A stretch of 64,000 bases of DNA from an uncultured Nocardiaceae bacterium (GTDB lineage Bacteria > Actinomycetota > Actinomycetes > Mycobacteriales > Mycobacteriaceae): the NCBI GenBank assembly GCA_936936565.1, contig CAKZIX010000121.1:1-64000 (forward strand), in the 5' to 3' direction. The first letter of the stretch is position 1; each line of letters starts with the position of its first letter. Under the pieces are notes generated by a model. That model was not told where the DNA came from. It was given only the letters and a program-made list of their open reading frames with translations, and did not search any database. The position numbers and the translations under genes are program-made. Positions 40,874 to 50,633 of the stretch are shown one piece after another.

Positions 40874-42388
40874 TCACCAGGCGTCGGCGCGCAGACCCAG
40901 CGCGGTGATGCGCTCGATCGCCAGGTCGCGCAATTGGGTGTCCGACGGAAACAGTCTCGCGTCCAGCCCGACGAGTGCGAGCCGGTAATGATCGCCCACC
41001 TGCAGGAGGTAGCCGGACAGGCGGGTGCGCAAGTGGTGCAGCTGTCGCGGCGTGATGCCGGGGTGCACGGCGCGGGCGGCGACGCCGAGCGCGCGGTGCG
41101 GACCCAGAGAAAGGAGCGAATCCGGGACTCGTCCGATGTTGGAGCACAACACATCTCGCTCACCGGCGCCGGACGTTGCCAGGTGCGCGAGGCGCGCGGG
41201 AAGCAGATGTAGCAGCTCGGGTGGGACGCCGGGCGGGGCGCCGTCGGGGTGTGCGAAGGCGGCGCGGCAGGCCTCGCGGACCGCGGCAAGATCCGCGCCG
41301 CGCTCGATGGAAGCCGCACACATCGCGAGCGAGTTGCCTCGTGGCGTGTCACCAGGCGCGGTCTGGCGTGGTGTGTCGCTGGGTGCGGTCTGGCGTGGTG
41401 GGTCGCTGGGCGTGGTCTGGCGTGGCGGGTCGGCAGGCCTCTGCGCGCGAAGGTCGACGGGCAGGCTCGCGTGGATGCGGTCGACGGAAAATCCGCTGTC
41501 CCACAGGATGTTTGCGACGGTCGCGACGAACAGGGTGTTGGCGGTCGCGTCGGACGCGGCGGCGAGTGCGTCCCATGCGGCGGCATCGACGTGCACGAAC
41601 GCGCTCGTGACCCGACCGTAGGCCGGCTTGGCGGGCAACTCGGCGGTCGGCGACGGCCGGCTCGAGGTCGGGTCGACGGCGTTGTGGGCGCGTCCGCGCC
41701 AGGGCCGGAATCCGCGGATGACCGTCGACCAGGTGCGCCGGGCGTCCGCCCAGTCGGACCCGGTGCGCGTGGACCCTGCGGTCGAGATTGCGGGTTTCCT
41801 ATCGCCGAACGAGAGCCGCGCGGTGCCGGCAGCGGGGTGTGAAGCGGAGTCGGTCGCGTGTCCGCCGAGCGGTCCAGTGCCGGCGCGGTGGGACGTGGCG
41901 GTGTCGTGGGCCGTGGCCGAGAGCGCCGCGCCCCCCGGCGGGGGCCCTGCAGTCTCGCGCAGCGCCGTGTCCACCGCGGCGAGCAGGCCCCTGGCATCGG
42001 TCAGCACGTGTGAGCACAGCAGGCTGACCAGGGTGCCGCCGTCGGACAGCAGTACCGCCGACAGCCGGAACCCGGGCCCGCGGGACGGGTCGAGGTTGCG
42101 GGCCTGGGCGTCGGCCCAGGACGTGATGTGTTGTAGCGCAAGCGGTTCGGCACGGTAGGCGAGGGGATAGGACCAGCCGGCCGGCACGGAAGCGAACCGG
42201 GCCCCGGGCACCCGCGGGCGCACGATCCGACGGCCGAGGACGCCGCGGGCGAGCCGGGCGACGACGGCTTCGAGCAACATGGGGTCGACGACGTCGGCGG
42301 TGCGCCACAGCCCCTGCATCGCGATCGGGGTACCGAGTCCCCGGTGTGCGCGCAGGAAAATTTCGTCGACGACCGACAGTCGGTCCAC
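40874..42388 (-). CDS. condensation-like acyltransferase
   Basis: A 504-residue protein of the CoA-dependent acyltransferase / condensation-domain superfamily (PapA and WS/DGAT relatives). The HHxxxDG active-site motif appears as SHVLTDARG, with His and Asp kept and the first His replaced by Ser. SVPAGWSYPLAYR and SNIGRVPDSLLSLG match the fold's conserved strands. It could transfer acyl groups in lipid synthesis (inference). An Ala/Gly/Thr-rich linker (~150-190) and a 9-residue tandem repeat (~318-348) swell it. The GTG 42388 start is preferred over TTG 42415. It is divergent from a TetR gene. Confidence 0.7.
   Translation of the reverse strand: MDRLSVVDEIFLRAHRGLGTPIAMQGLWRTADVVDPMLLEAVVARLARGVLGRRIVRPRVPGARFASVPAGWSYPLAYRAEPLALQHITSWADAQARNLDPSRGPGFRLSAVLLSDGGTLVSLLCSHVLTDARGLLAAVDTALRETAGPPPGGAALSATAHDTATSHRAGTGPLGGHATDSASHPAAGTARLSFGDRKPAISTAGSTRTGSDWADARRTWSTVIRGFRPWRGRAHNAVDPTSSRPSPTAELPAKPAYGRVTSAFVHVDAAAWDALAAASDATANTLFVATVANILWDSGFSVDRIHASLPVDLRAQRPADPPRQTTPSDPPRQTAPSDTPRQTAPGDTPRGNSLAMCAASIERGADLAAVREACRAAFAHPDGAPPGVPPELLHLLPARLAHLATSGAGERDVLCSNIGRVPDSLLSLGPHRALGVAARAVHPGITPRQLHHLRTRLSGYLLQVGDHYRLALVGLDARLFPSDTQLRDLAIERITALGLRADAW
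41343..41437 (-). repeat. 27-bp tandem repeat inside the acyltransferase gene
   Basis: Units starting GGCGTG at 41343 (partial, 22 bp), 41365 (27 bp), 41392 (27 bp) and 41419 (partial) follow one another. They encode about three copies of SDPPRQTAP. The unit is a multiple of three, so copy-number change keeps the frame. Confidence 0.8.
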
Positions 42389-42391
42389 CTC

Positions 42392-42410
42392 GGCAACCTT
42401 AGCGGTTGCC
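42392..42410. promoter_or_regulatory. inverted repeat GGCAACC-N5-GGTTGCC
   Basis: A perfect 7-bp inverted repeat with a 5-bp spacer lies in the 53-bp gap between the divergent acyltransferase and TetR starts. It is a candidate operator for that TetR protein. Confidence 0.5.
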
Positions 42411-42441
42411 CTCAAGTCCTGAATAATGGTTCACTACTTGT

Positions 42442-43047
42442 ATGGTGTACCGCCGTAGTGAGCAGACCCAGGCGCGCCTGGATGCGCAGCGTGTAGCCAT
42501 CCTGCGTACCGCGACCGCGCTGGTGGCTCAGCACGGCTACGGCGGATTCTCGATGGCCGCGGTGGCGGGCGCCTGTGAGGTGTCCACCGGCACGCTCTAC
42601 AACCACTTTGCCAACAAGTCCGAACTCGCCGCAGCGATTTTCCGCGATGTCGTGGGCCGCGAGGTGGACGCGGTCGCCGTCGCCACCTCGACCGGGACCG
42701 CCATCGAACGTGCGGTTTCCGCGGTGGAGACCTTCGCGGGGCGCGCGATGAAGAACCCGACGCTGGCCTACGCGCTGCTGGCCGAGCCGGTGGACCCGGA
42801 GGTCGACGCCGAACGCCTGCGCTTCCGCCGTGAGTTCGCCGCCATGTTCCAGACGGCCATCGCCGACGGCATCGCCGAAGGCACTGTGCCGCCGCAAGAT
42901 TCGCAGCTCACCGCCGCCGCGCTCATCGGTGCGATCGCCGAAGTGCTTACCGGGCCACTGTCTTCGGAGCCGCATCCGGAGCTGGTGATACCCGGCCTCG
43001 TCGCCTTTTCCCTTCGCGCACTAGGAGTTTCCGATGCAGACGCATGA
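42442..43047 (+). CDS. TetR-family regulator
   Basis: A 201-residue TetR: ILRTATALVAQHGYGGFSMAAVAGACEVSTGTLYNHFANKSELAAAIF is the DNA-binding part. It overlaps the downstream AidB-type dehydrogenase by 14 bp, whose ribosome site lies inside this gene, so both are one operon. A palindrome upstream may be its own operator, shared with the divergent acyltransferase. The ligand is probably an acyl-CoA (inference). Confidence 0.9.
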   Translation: MVYRRSEQTQARLDAQRVAILRTATALVAQHGYGGFSMAAVAGACEVSTGTLYNHFANKSELAAAIFRDVVGREVDAVAVATSTGTAIERAVSAVETFAGRAMKNPTLAYALLAEPVDPEVDAERLRFRREFAAMFQTAIADGIAEGTVPPQDSQLTAAALIGAIAEVLTGPLSSEPHPELVIPGLVAFSLRALGVSDADA

Positions 43048-44635
43048 AGTCCTCAACCAGGTACCGCCGCTGGTCCCGTTCGACACTGCCGCAGACGCCG
43101 CGCTGATCGAGGGCCTGCATCGCGAAGGCGCGGGGTGGGCCGCCGGCGAGGTCGGCGAATTGGGCAGGCGCGCAGGCAGTGCCGAGGTGCAGGAGTGGGG
43201 CCGGCTGGCCAATCTGCACCCGCCGGTGCTGCACACCCACGATCGCTACGGCCACCGGATCGACGAAGTGGAGTTCCATCCGCACTGGCACGACCTGATG
43301 ACCGTCGCCGTCGAACACGGCCTGCACGGCACGCCCTGGGTCGACAAGCAGCCGGGTGCGCACGTCGCGCGGGCCGCGAAGTTCTACGTGTGGGGCATGG
43401 CCGACGCCGGGCACATGTGTCCGATCTCGATGACCTACGCCGTCGTGCCCGCGCTGCGGCACAACCCTGAGCTGTCCGCCAAGTACGAGTCCCTGCTCGC
43501 CGCAAAGACATACGACTACGGTTTGCGCGAGCCGTCCACCAAGCGCGGACTCATCGCCGGCATGTCGATGACGGAAAAGCAGGGTGGCTCCGACGTGCGG
43601 GCCAACACCACGACCGCAACGCCGCAGCCCGACGGCAGCTACCGCATCGTCGGCCACAAGTGGTTCACCTCGGCGCCGATGTCCGACATGTTCCTTACGC
43701 TGGCCCAGACCGACGCCGGCGTCTCGTGCTTCCTGCTGCCCCGGGTGCTGCCCGACGGCAGCCGCAATCCGCTGCGGCTGCAGCGGCTCAAGGACAAGCT
43801 CGGCAACAAGTCGAACGCATCCTCGGAGATCGAGTACGAGAACGCCACCGGGTGGCTCGTCGGCGCCGAGGGTGCGGGCGTCAAGACGATCGTCGAGATG
43901 GTCAACATGACGCGCCTGGACTGCGTGATCGGCACGGCGGCGGGCATGCGCGTGGGCGTGCGCAACGCGGTGCACCACGCCCGGCATCGTAAGGCGTTCG
44001 GTGCTTTGCTCGCCGATCAGCCGGCGATGCGAAACGTGTTGGCGGACTTGATCATCGAGTCCGAGGCCGCGACCACGGTGATGATGCGCCTGGCCGGTGC
44101 CACCGATCGCGACGAGTCGCTGCTGCGCCGGATCTCGTTGGCCGTCACCAAGTACTGGGTGTGCAAGCGCGGACCGGTGCACGCGGCGGAGGCGCTGGAA
44201 TGCCTGGGCGGCAACGGCTACGTGGAGGATTCGGGCATGCCGCGGCTGTATCGCGAGGCGCCGCTGATGTCGATCTGGGAAGGATCGGGCAACGTCGCCG
44301 CCCTCGACGGGCTGCGCGCGATGGCCCGCCAGCCGGAGACGGTGGAGGCGTTCTTCGAAGAGCTGAACCTGGCCCAAGGCGCGGACCCGCGACTCGACGA
44401 CGCAATCGCCCAGCTCGGCAAGGAATTCAGCGATCTCGACGACATTCAGTACCGGGCGCGTCGCGTGGTGGAGCTGATGGCACTCACCCTGCAGGGCGCA
44501 CAACTGGTGCGCCACGGCGATCCGGCGGTGGCCGACGCATTCTGCGCCAGCCGACTCGGCGGCGACTGGGGCATCGCGTTCGGCACCCTGCCGACCGGCG
44601 TGGACACCGCCGCCATTCTCGCTCGCGTGCCCTGA
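43034..44635 (+). CDS. AidB-type acyl-CoA dehydrogenase
   Basis: A 533-residue protein of the AidB branch: NQVPPLVPFDTAADAAL at the start, LREPSTKRGLIAGMSMTEKQGGSDVRANTT for FAD binding, LGGNGYVEDSGMPRLYREAPLMSIWEGSGNV with Glu at the usual base position, and the C-terminal AidB extension that binds DNA in E. coli. AidB proteins are linked to protection from alkylation damage, but substrates are unclear. GGAG precedes ATG 43034. It is co-transcribed with a TetR gene. Confidence 0.9.
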   Translation: MQTHEVLNQVPPLVPFDTAADAALIEGLHREGAGWAAGEVGELGRRAGSAEVQEWGRLANLHPPVLHTHDRYGHRIDEVEFHPHWHDLMTVAVEHGLHGTPWVDKQPGAHVARAAKFYVWGMADAGHMCPISMTYAVVPALRHNPELSAKYESLLAAKTYDYGLREPSTKRGLIAGMSMTEKQGGSDVRANTTTATPQPDGSYRIVGHKWFTSAPMSDMFLTLAQTDAGVSCFLLPRVLPDGSRNPLRLQRLKDKLGNKSNASSEIEYENATGWLVGAEGAGVKTIVEMVNMTRLDCVIGTAAGMRVGVRNAVHHARHRKAFGALLADQPAMRNVLADLIIESEAATTVMMRLAGATDRDESLLRRISLAVTKYWVCKRGPVHAAEALECLGGNGYVEDSGMPRLYREAPLMSIWEGSGNVAALDGLRAMARQPETVEAFFEELNLAQGADPRLDDAIAQLGKEFSDLDDIQYRARRVVELMALTLQGAQLVRHGDPAVADAFCASRLGGDWGIAFGTLPTGVDTAAILARVP

Positions 44636-44637
44636 GA

Positions 44638-47238
44638 TCAGTTTTCGCCCAACAGGATTCGTGGTAGGTCCGCGCGGTCGATGCCGCCGAGCTTGCTCGT
44701 GACGCGGTACAGGTGGCCCTCGACAGTGCGGACCGACACGAACAGTTGTTCGGCGATCTGTTTGTTGGACAGCCCGCGCGCGGCCAAGGTGGCGGTCTCG
44801 CGTTCGCGCCGGGTGAGCGGCACCGGCTGCACGGCCTCGGCGAGCGCGGGGGTGGTCACCGCGCAGGTTTCGGCGATGCGTTGTGCCTGCGTGCACATGG
44901 TCAGTGCCGAGCCGCGCCGGCCCGCCGCGGTGTAGGCGGTCGACGCCTGCGCGGCCGCGTCGATCGCCGCGCACCGGTCGCCCATCTGGTTGTAGCGCCG
45001 CGACACCGCGGCCAGCGCGTCGCCGTCGCCGTCGCGCAACGCCCGCGCGTGCGCCGCCGCCGACACCGCGCGCGGGCCATCCACCTGCTCGGCCAGCACC
45101 GCGAGCCGATCGGCCACCGAGGCGTCGCCGAAACGCACGATCGTCTGCAGTGCAAGCACTTCCACGGCCGGGCTGATGGCCGCCACGGCCGTGGCCGCGG
45201 CCTCGTGTGCCTTCGTCAGCGCGTCGGTCATGGCTCCGCGCGCGGCGGCGGCCCAGGCGCGCGCCAGCAGGATCTCGGCATCGAAATGGACGAACGTGCG
45301 CTGCCATTCGGCGTCGAGCCGGTCCAGTTCGGCGTCGGCGCCGCCGGCATCGCCGGCCAGCGCGCGCACATAGGCCTGGCCGAGTCCACACACCATCGCC
45401 CAACGGTGTTGCGTCGCATCGAATCCGGTGAGCGCCTCGTCGAACAGCTTGGCGGCGGTACGAATTGCGCCGCGGCCCAGTGCCACGTTGCCGTGCAACA
45501 TCGCGATCATCGCCGGTGAGGTACCCGGCAGATCGCTGCAGCGCTGTGCGATGAGTTCGGAAACCGCTGCGGCGCCGACGATGTCGCCGGCCAAGCGCAG
45601 CGCGTTGAGGTGGACGAAGCCGAGCGGAAACACCAGGTACGCGGTGAAGGTCGACTGTCCGGCCAGCGCATACCCGCGCTCGGTCGCCGTCGCGATCGAG
45701 TCGCAACGGCCGCGGTAGCCCGCGGACAGCACGTAGCTGATGGCGGCCTGCACGTGGGCCATGTCGGACAGTTCGGGGGTGTCGAGCACCGCCTGGGCGG
45801 CGTCCAGCGCGACCAGCGGCAACGTGAAATGCGAGCGCAGATACTCGGCGAAAACACCGAGGGCGACACCGTATTCCGGGTCCGCGCGCACCGTTTCGGG
45901 CGCGCGGAGCAGCGCCGTTGCCTGGTCCAGCCGGTCACGCATGACGAACGCGAGGTTCAGCGTGCGCAGCACCGCGATGTCGGCGCGCTCGGGCACCGTC
46001 AGCTGGACCGACTCCATAAGGCGCGCAAAGGATTTCTCCGCCTCTTCGCCACGGCCCAGCAACACCAGCGACCACGCGTGCAGGATCCGGGCCTCGGGCC
46101 CGGCGCCCGCGTCCAGGCCGGCGCGGGCGAGCCGTTCGGCCAGTGGGGTATCGAGCACCGCGAAGGCGGCTCGTGCTGCGGCGGTGAACAATTCGGGGTC
46201 GCCGGCCCGGTCCGACGCGGCGTGCAGCACGGCGCGCCGCAACAGCTGTGCGGGCGTCTCGGCCCCGCCGGCCAGGGCGACCGCCAGCTTGCCGCGCAGC
46301 CGCCGGGTGCGGAAGTTGCCGAGCCGGCTGCGGCGCACTTCGCCGTAGAGCGGGTGCGCCAAGCGCGTGACGCCGCTGCCGCTCACCGACACCAGGCCGA
46401 GCCCCTCGGCGTCTTCGACCGCGCCGGGCGCGGTGAGCTCGGCGAGCAGCGCGGCGTCGAGCGGTTCCCCGATGGCGAGCAGGTCGACGACCTCGCCCAC
46501 CGGCGCGGCCAGCCCGCTCATGCGCGCCTCGACGAGCTCGACGACGCTCGCGGACAGGATCGGGTCGCCGTGCAGCTGCCAGCGCCCGCCCTCGAGCCGC
46601 AGCGTGTCCGAGGCGACCTGGCCGTCCACCAACTGGCGCAGGTACAACGCGTTGCCGTCGGTGAGCTCCCACAGCCGCCGTGCCGTCGGCGAATCGACGG
46701 GGGCGCCGAGCACGGCCGTCACCAGCTCGGTGGTCTGTGCCTCGGTGAGCGGCTCGATGTCCAGCCGCGGCAGCCGAGCGCTCCGCCACAACGCTGAAAT
46801 CTCTTGTGGCGCAGGCTCACCCGTGCGCACCGTGACGACCAGGGTGGCCAGCTCCTGCGCGGCGATCTGGTGCACCACGAAGCAGGACAGCGGATCCAGG
46901 TGGTGTGCGTCGTCGACGGCGATCACCACGTCGTCGCGTTTGCGGCCGCCCACCAGCGCATCGATGATTTGCGGCACCACGTGCAGCGGCACGCTGTCGT
47001 CGATGTCGACCAGGCCCGCGAACGCCCCGAAGGGCAGCGTGCGGGCCGACGCGCTGGCCGCGATCCAGTGGGTGCGGCAGCCGCGCCGCGCCGCCTCGGC
47101 GATGGTCTCGCGCGCGAGCCGGGTCTTGCCCACGCCCGCCGCCCCGGCCAGCACTGCCCCGCCGTGCCGGAGCGCAACGTCGACCGAGCGCAGTTCTCGG
47201 CTGCGCCCGACCAGGGGCCAGTCCCGGTTCACCGCCAC
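44638..47238 (-). CDS. LAL-type ATPase regulator with LuxR helix-turn-helix
   Basis: An 866-residue large ATP-binding LuxR regulator. An N-terminal AAA/STAND ATPase has Walker A GAAGVGKT (~33-40) and Walker B VVIAVDDAHHLD (~104-115). The long middle part is TPR-like helical repeats. The C-terminal LuxR domain reads LTRRERETATLAARGLSNKQIAEQLFVSVRTVEGHLYRVTSKLG (~803-846). Such proteins switch on secondary-metabolite or catabolic genes when bound to ATP and a ligand. No obvious target is adjacent. GTG 47238 is the start. Confidence 0.93.
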   Translation of the reverse strand: MAVNRDWPLVGRSRELRSVDVALRHGGAVLAGAAGVGKTRLARETIAEAARRGCRTHWIAASASARTLPFGAFAGLVDIDDSVPLHVVPQIIDALVGGRKRDDVVIAVDDAHHLDPLSCFVVHQIAAQELATLVVTVRTGEPAPQEISALWRSARLPRLDIEPLTEAQTTELVTAVLGAPVDSPTARRLWELTDGNALYLRQLVDGQVASDTLRLEGGRWQLHGDPILSASVVELVEARMSGLAAPVGEVVDLLAIGEPLDAALLAELTAPGAVEDAEGLGLVSVSGSGVTRLAHPLYGEVRRSRLGNFRTRRLRGKLAVALAGGAETPAQLLRRAVLHAASDRAGDPELFTAAARAAFAVLDTPLAERLARAGLDAGAGPEARILHAWSLVLLGRGEEAEKSFARLMESVQLTVPERADIAVLRTLNLAFVMRDRLDQATALLRAPETVRADPEYGVALGVFAEYLRSHFTLPLVALDAAQAVLDTPELSDMAHVQAAISYVLSAGYRGRCDSIATATERGYALAGQSTFTAYLVFPLGFVHLNALRLAGDIVGAAAVSELIAQRCSDLPGTSPAMIAMLHGNVALGRGAIRTAAKLFDEALTGFDATQHRWAMVCGLGQAYVRALAGDAGGADAELDRLDAEWQRTFVHFDAEILLARAWAAAARGAMTDALTKAHEAAATAVAAISPAVEVLALQTIVRFGDASVADRLAVLAEQVDGPRAVSAAAHARALRDGDGDALAAVSRRYNQMGDRCAAIDAAAQASTAYTAAGRRGSALTMCTQAQRIAETCAVTTPALAEAVQPVPLTRRERETATLAARGLSNKQIAEQLFVSVRTVEGHLYRVTSKLGGIDRADLPRILLGEN

Positions 47239-47272
47239 AGAATACGAGGATTCGGCGGCCGCCGGGGCGGTC

Positions 47273-48877
47273 CTAGACTGCTGCGACCCGTTGCGCGCCG
47301 GCCGCCACCCGGTACCTGGCGCCCAGGTAGGCGCCGGTGTCCGGATCTTCCTTGGCGTCGACGAACCAGTACTCCATGGTCGCGGCCTCGCGGGCGACGT
47401 CCAGTACGCCGAATCCGTGCGCGTCGATGTCGAGGAACCGCACGTGCGGGTTGGCCGCGATCACCGCCGCCTCGGCGGCCCGTCCGGCGGTGTGTTCGGG
47501 GACCTTCGCCATGTCGTCCAGGTTCACCGACGTCACCGAGCTGACGACGAGTTCGGTGGCCACGGTGCCCGCGCCGGGATAGTTCGCGGGGTCGACGGGG
47601 ACGTCGCACGCCCACGAGCTGTGAATGTCGCCGGTGATGAAAACCGTGTTGGCCACCCGATTTTCGCGCAAGGCGGTCAGCAGGCGCTTGCGGTCGGCGG
47701 GATAGCCGTCCCACTGGTCGGGGTTGAGCGGGATGCCGTCGGCCGGCACGCCGAGCATCGCGGTGAGCGCCCGCGTGGTTTCCGGATTCAGGATCGGCTG
47801 CACCAGGGGCGAAATCATCACCGGGTTGCCGACGATTTTCCACGTGGTGGGCGCCGACACCAGGCCGTTGGTGAGCCATTTCATTTGTGCCGCACCGGTA
47901 ATCGTCGCATCCGGCGCATCCACCTGGCGGCCGCTGAGGCGGCTCGGCTCGTGCGTGCGATAGGTGCGCAGATCCAGCATGGACAGCTCGAGCAGCGAGC
48001 CGAACCGCAGCCGGCGGTACAGGTGCCGGCCGTCGCCGCCGGCCGCCACGCGCACCGGCATCCACTCGTAGTACGCCTGCTCGGAGGCGGCCTTGCGGGC
48101 GCGCCAGTCGCCCTCGGTGGCCGGATCGTGGTTCTCCGCACCGCCGGCCCAGGCGTCGTTGCTCGACTCGTGGTCGTCCCAGGTGCAGATCCATGCGCAA
48201 TTGCGGTGGGCGGCTTGCAGATCCGGGTCGGTCTTGTACTGGCCGTGCCGAATCCGGTAGTCCTGCAGCGAGACGATCTCGTTCGCCGGATCGTGCGGGC
48301 GGACGGTGCCGAACTTGCCCGGATAGCCGCCGCGCTTGTATTCGTAGAGGTAGTCGCCCAGGTGGACGACGGCGTCGAGGTCGGTGCGGGCGGCCAGATG
48401 CCGGTACGCGCCGAAGTACCCGGCCTCCCAGTTCGCGCAGGACGCCACGCCGAAGCGCACGTTCGCGACGTCGGTCGCGTCGGCCGGTGCCGTTCGGGTC
48501 CGGCCGACCGGTGAATGCTGGCCCGCGACAACGAATCTGTAGTGGTAGGTGGTGGCGGGCGCCAGCCCGGTGGCGTCGACCTTGACGGTGTGATCGCCGC
48601 GTGCCGAGGCGGTGACGGTGCCCGAGCGGACCACGTTGCTCAGCTGTGGATCGGTCGACATTTCCCACCGCACAGCCACATCCGGGCCGACTCCGGAACC
48701 TGGCACGGCAGCGTCCGACGGGGTGACGCGAGTCCACAGGATGACCCGGTCGGGCATCGGATCGCCCGACGCGACGCCGTGCCGGAAGACCGGCGTTGCC
48801 GCGTGCGCCTGCGCGATGGGCAGCGCCGCGACGGCGACGCCGGAGGCGCCCAGGAAGCCGCGCCGCGACAGGCTCAT
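47273..48877 (-). CDS. phoD: alkaline phosphatase D
   Basis: A 534-residue PhoD-type phosphodiesterase/phosphatase. A Tat signal SRRGFLGASGVAVAALPIAQAHA leads export across the membrane. The N-terminal Fn3-like PhoD_N domain (VASGDPMPDRVILWTRVTP) is followed by the metallophosphatase core: FGVASCANWEAGYF, HLGDYLYEY, TWDDHESSNDAWAGG, FITGDIHSSWA. It would release phosphate from organic esters outside the cell. Its ATG overlaps the pgi stop by 4 bp, an unusual coupling. Confidence 0.93.
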   Translation of the reverse strand: MSLSRRGFLGASGVAVAALPIAQAHAATPVFRHGVASGDPMPDRVILWTRVTPSDAAVPGSGVGPDVAVRWEMSTDPQLSNVVRSGTVTASARGDHTVKVDATGLAPATTYHYRFVVAGQHSPVGRTRTAPADATDVANVRFGVASCANWEAGYFGAYRHLAARTDLDAVVHLGDYLYEYKRGGYPGKFGTVRPHDPANEIVSLQDYRIRHGQYKTDPDLQAAHRNCAWICTWDDHESSNDAWAGGAENHDPATEGDWRARKAASEQAYYEWMPVRVAAGGDGRHLYRRLRFGSLLELSMLDLRTYRTHEPSRLSGRQVDAPDATITGAAQMKWLTNGLVSAPTTWKIVGNPVMISPLVQPILNPETTRALTAMLGVPADGIPLNPDQWDGYPADRKRLLTALRENRVANTVFITGDIHSSWACDVPVDPANYPGAGTVATELVVSSVTSVNLDDMAKVPEHTAGRAAEAAVIAANPHVRFLDIDAHGFGVLDVAREAATMEYWFVDAKEDPDTGAYLGARYRVAAGAQRVAAV

Positions 48878-50520
48878 CGGCCGCGCTGCTTCCGGTACAC
48901 CCGTACCAACGCGTCGGTCGATGAATCATCCTGCGGCGCAGGATCGTTCGGATCCGTCAGCAGCGGCTCCAGCGCGAGCGCCTGTTGCTTGCCCAACTCA
49001 ACTCCCCATTGATCGAACGAATCGATGCCCCACAGTGTGCCTTCGACGAAAACCTGGTGTTCGTAGAGGGCGATGAGTTGCCCGACGACGGACGGGGTCA
49101 GCCGCGGTGCCAGGATCGAGGTGGTCGGGCGATTGCCGGGCATCACCTTGTGCGCCACCACATCCGGCGCCGTGCCCTCCGCGGCGATCTCGTCGGCCGT
49201 CTTGCCGAATGCAAGCACCTTCGTCTGCGCGAACATGTTGCTCATCAAGATGTCGTGCATGCTGCCGGTGCCGTCGATCGTCGGCAGATCGTCGGTGGGC
49301 TCGGCGAAACCGATGAAGTCCGCCGGAATCAACCGCGTGCCCTGGTGCAGCAGTTGGTAGAACGCATGCTGCCCGTTCGTTCCCGGTTCGCCCCAGAAGA
49401 TTTCGCCAGTCGGCGCGGTGACGGGGGAGCCGTCGGCGCGCACCGACTTGCCGTTGGACTCCATCGTCAGCTGCTGCAGGTAGGCCGCGAAGCGGGACAG
49501 ATCGTTGGCGTAGGGCAGCACCGCGCGCGCCTGCGCGTCGAAGAAGTTGTTGTACCACAGGCCGATCAGGCCCAACAGGACCGGCGCGTTGGCGGCCAGC
49601 GGCGCCGTGCGGAAGTGCTCGTCGATGGCATGCATGCCAGCCAGGAACTCCGCGAAGCGCTCGCGCCCGATCGTCGCCATCACCGACAGCCCGATGGCGG
49701 AGTCCACCGAGTAGCGCCCGCCGACCCAGTCCCAGAAGCCGAACATGTTCGCCGTGTCGATGCCGAACTTCGCCACCCGCTCGGCGTTGGTGGACACCGC
49801 GACGAAGTGCTTGGCGACGGCGTCGTCACCCAGCGCCGCCGTCAGCCAGCGCCGCGCGGCAGTGGCATTGGTGAGCGTCTCCAGCGTCGAAAACGTCTTG
49901 GACGCAACGATGAACAGTGTGCTCGCCGGATCCAGGCCGGCGAGCTTGGATACCAGGTCCGCCGGATCCACGTTGGATACGAAGCGCGCGGCGATGCCGG
50001 CGTCGGCGTAGTGGCGCAGCGCCTGATACACCATGACCGGCCCCAGATCGGAGCCGCCGATGCCGATGTTCACCACCGTGTGGATGCGTTCGCCGGTGAC
50101 GCCGCGCCATGCCCCCGAGCGCAGCGCATCGGTGAACTCGCCCATGCGATCGAGCACCGCGTGCACGTCGGCGACGACGTCTTGCCCGTCGACCGTCAGG
50201 CTCGCATCGCGTGGCAGCCGCAGCGCGGTGTGCAACACCGCCCGGTTCTCCGAGCCGTTGATGTGCGCGCCTGCGAACATCGCGTCCCGGTGCGCCTCCA
50301 GGTCCGCCGCCCGCGCCAAATCGGTGAGCAGCGTGATGGTTTCGCGGGTGATGCGGTGCTTGCTGTAGTCGATGTACAGCTCGGCCGCCGTGAGCGCGAA
50401 CTCGCGCCCCCGGTCGGGGTCGTCGGCAAACAGGTCGCGAAGGTGCGTGTCGGCGATCGAGGCGTGATGTGCGATCAGGTTCGCCCACGCGGTCGACGAC
50501 GTGATGTCGGCGCTGCTCAC
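48874..50520 (-). CDS. pgi: glucose-6-phosphate isomerase
   Basis: A 548-residue cytosolic isomerase interconverting glucose-6-phosphate and fructose-6-phosphate. Family signatures NIGIGGSDLGPVMV, FIVASKTFSTLETLTNA, and GEIFWGEPGTNGQHAFYQLLHQG (with the catalytic Glu and His) are complete, as is the C-terminal SFDQWGVELGKQ. GTG 50520 is the start. It heads the minus-strand pair with phoD and begins the conserved Rv0946c-like gene block. Confidence 0.97.
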   Translation of the reverse strand: MSSADITSSTAWANLIAHHASIADTHLRDLFADDPDRGREFALTAAELYIDYSKHRITRETITLLTDLARAADLEAHRDAMFAGAHINGSENRAVLHTALRLPRDASLTVDGQDVVADVHAVLDRMGEFTDALRSGAWRGVTGERIHTVVNIGIGGSDLGPVMVYQALRHYADAGIAARFVSNVDPADLVSKLAGLDPASTLFIVASKTFSTLETLTNATAARRWLTAALGDDAVAKHFVAVSTNAERVAKFGIDTANMFGFWDWVGGRYSVDSAIGLSVMATIGRERFAEFLAGMHAIDEHFRTAPLAANAPVLLGLIGLWYNNFFDAQARAVLPYANDLSRFAAYLQQLTMESNGKSVRADGSPVTAPTGEIFWGEPGTNGQHAFYQLLHQGTRLIPADFIGFAEPTDDLPTIDGTGSMHDILMSNMFAQTKVLAFGKTADEIAAEGTAPDVVAHKVMPGNRPTTSILAPRLTPSVVGQLIALYEHQVFVEGTLWGIDSFDQWGVELGKQQALALEPLLTDPNDPAPQDDSSTDALVRVYRKQRGR

Positions 50521-50633
50521 GATCTGCCAGCCTAACGGCGCTCGGGCGGTTGCGTCGGCTTTGGTGACGACAGCGACGATGAACAGCGTGCGAACGGCGG
50601 CGTCGGCAGCACCGGAAGGGGCATGCTGGAGTC

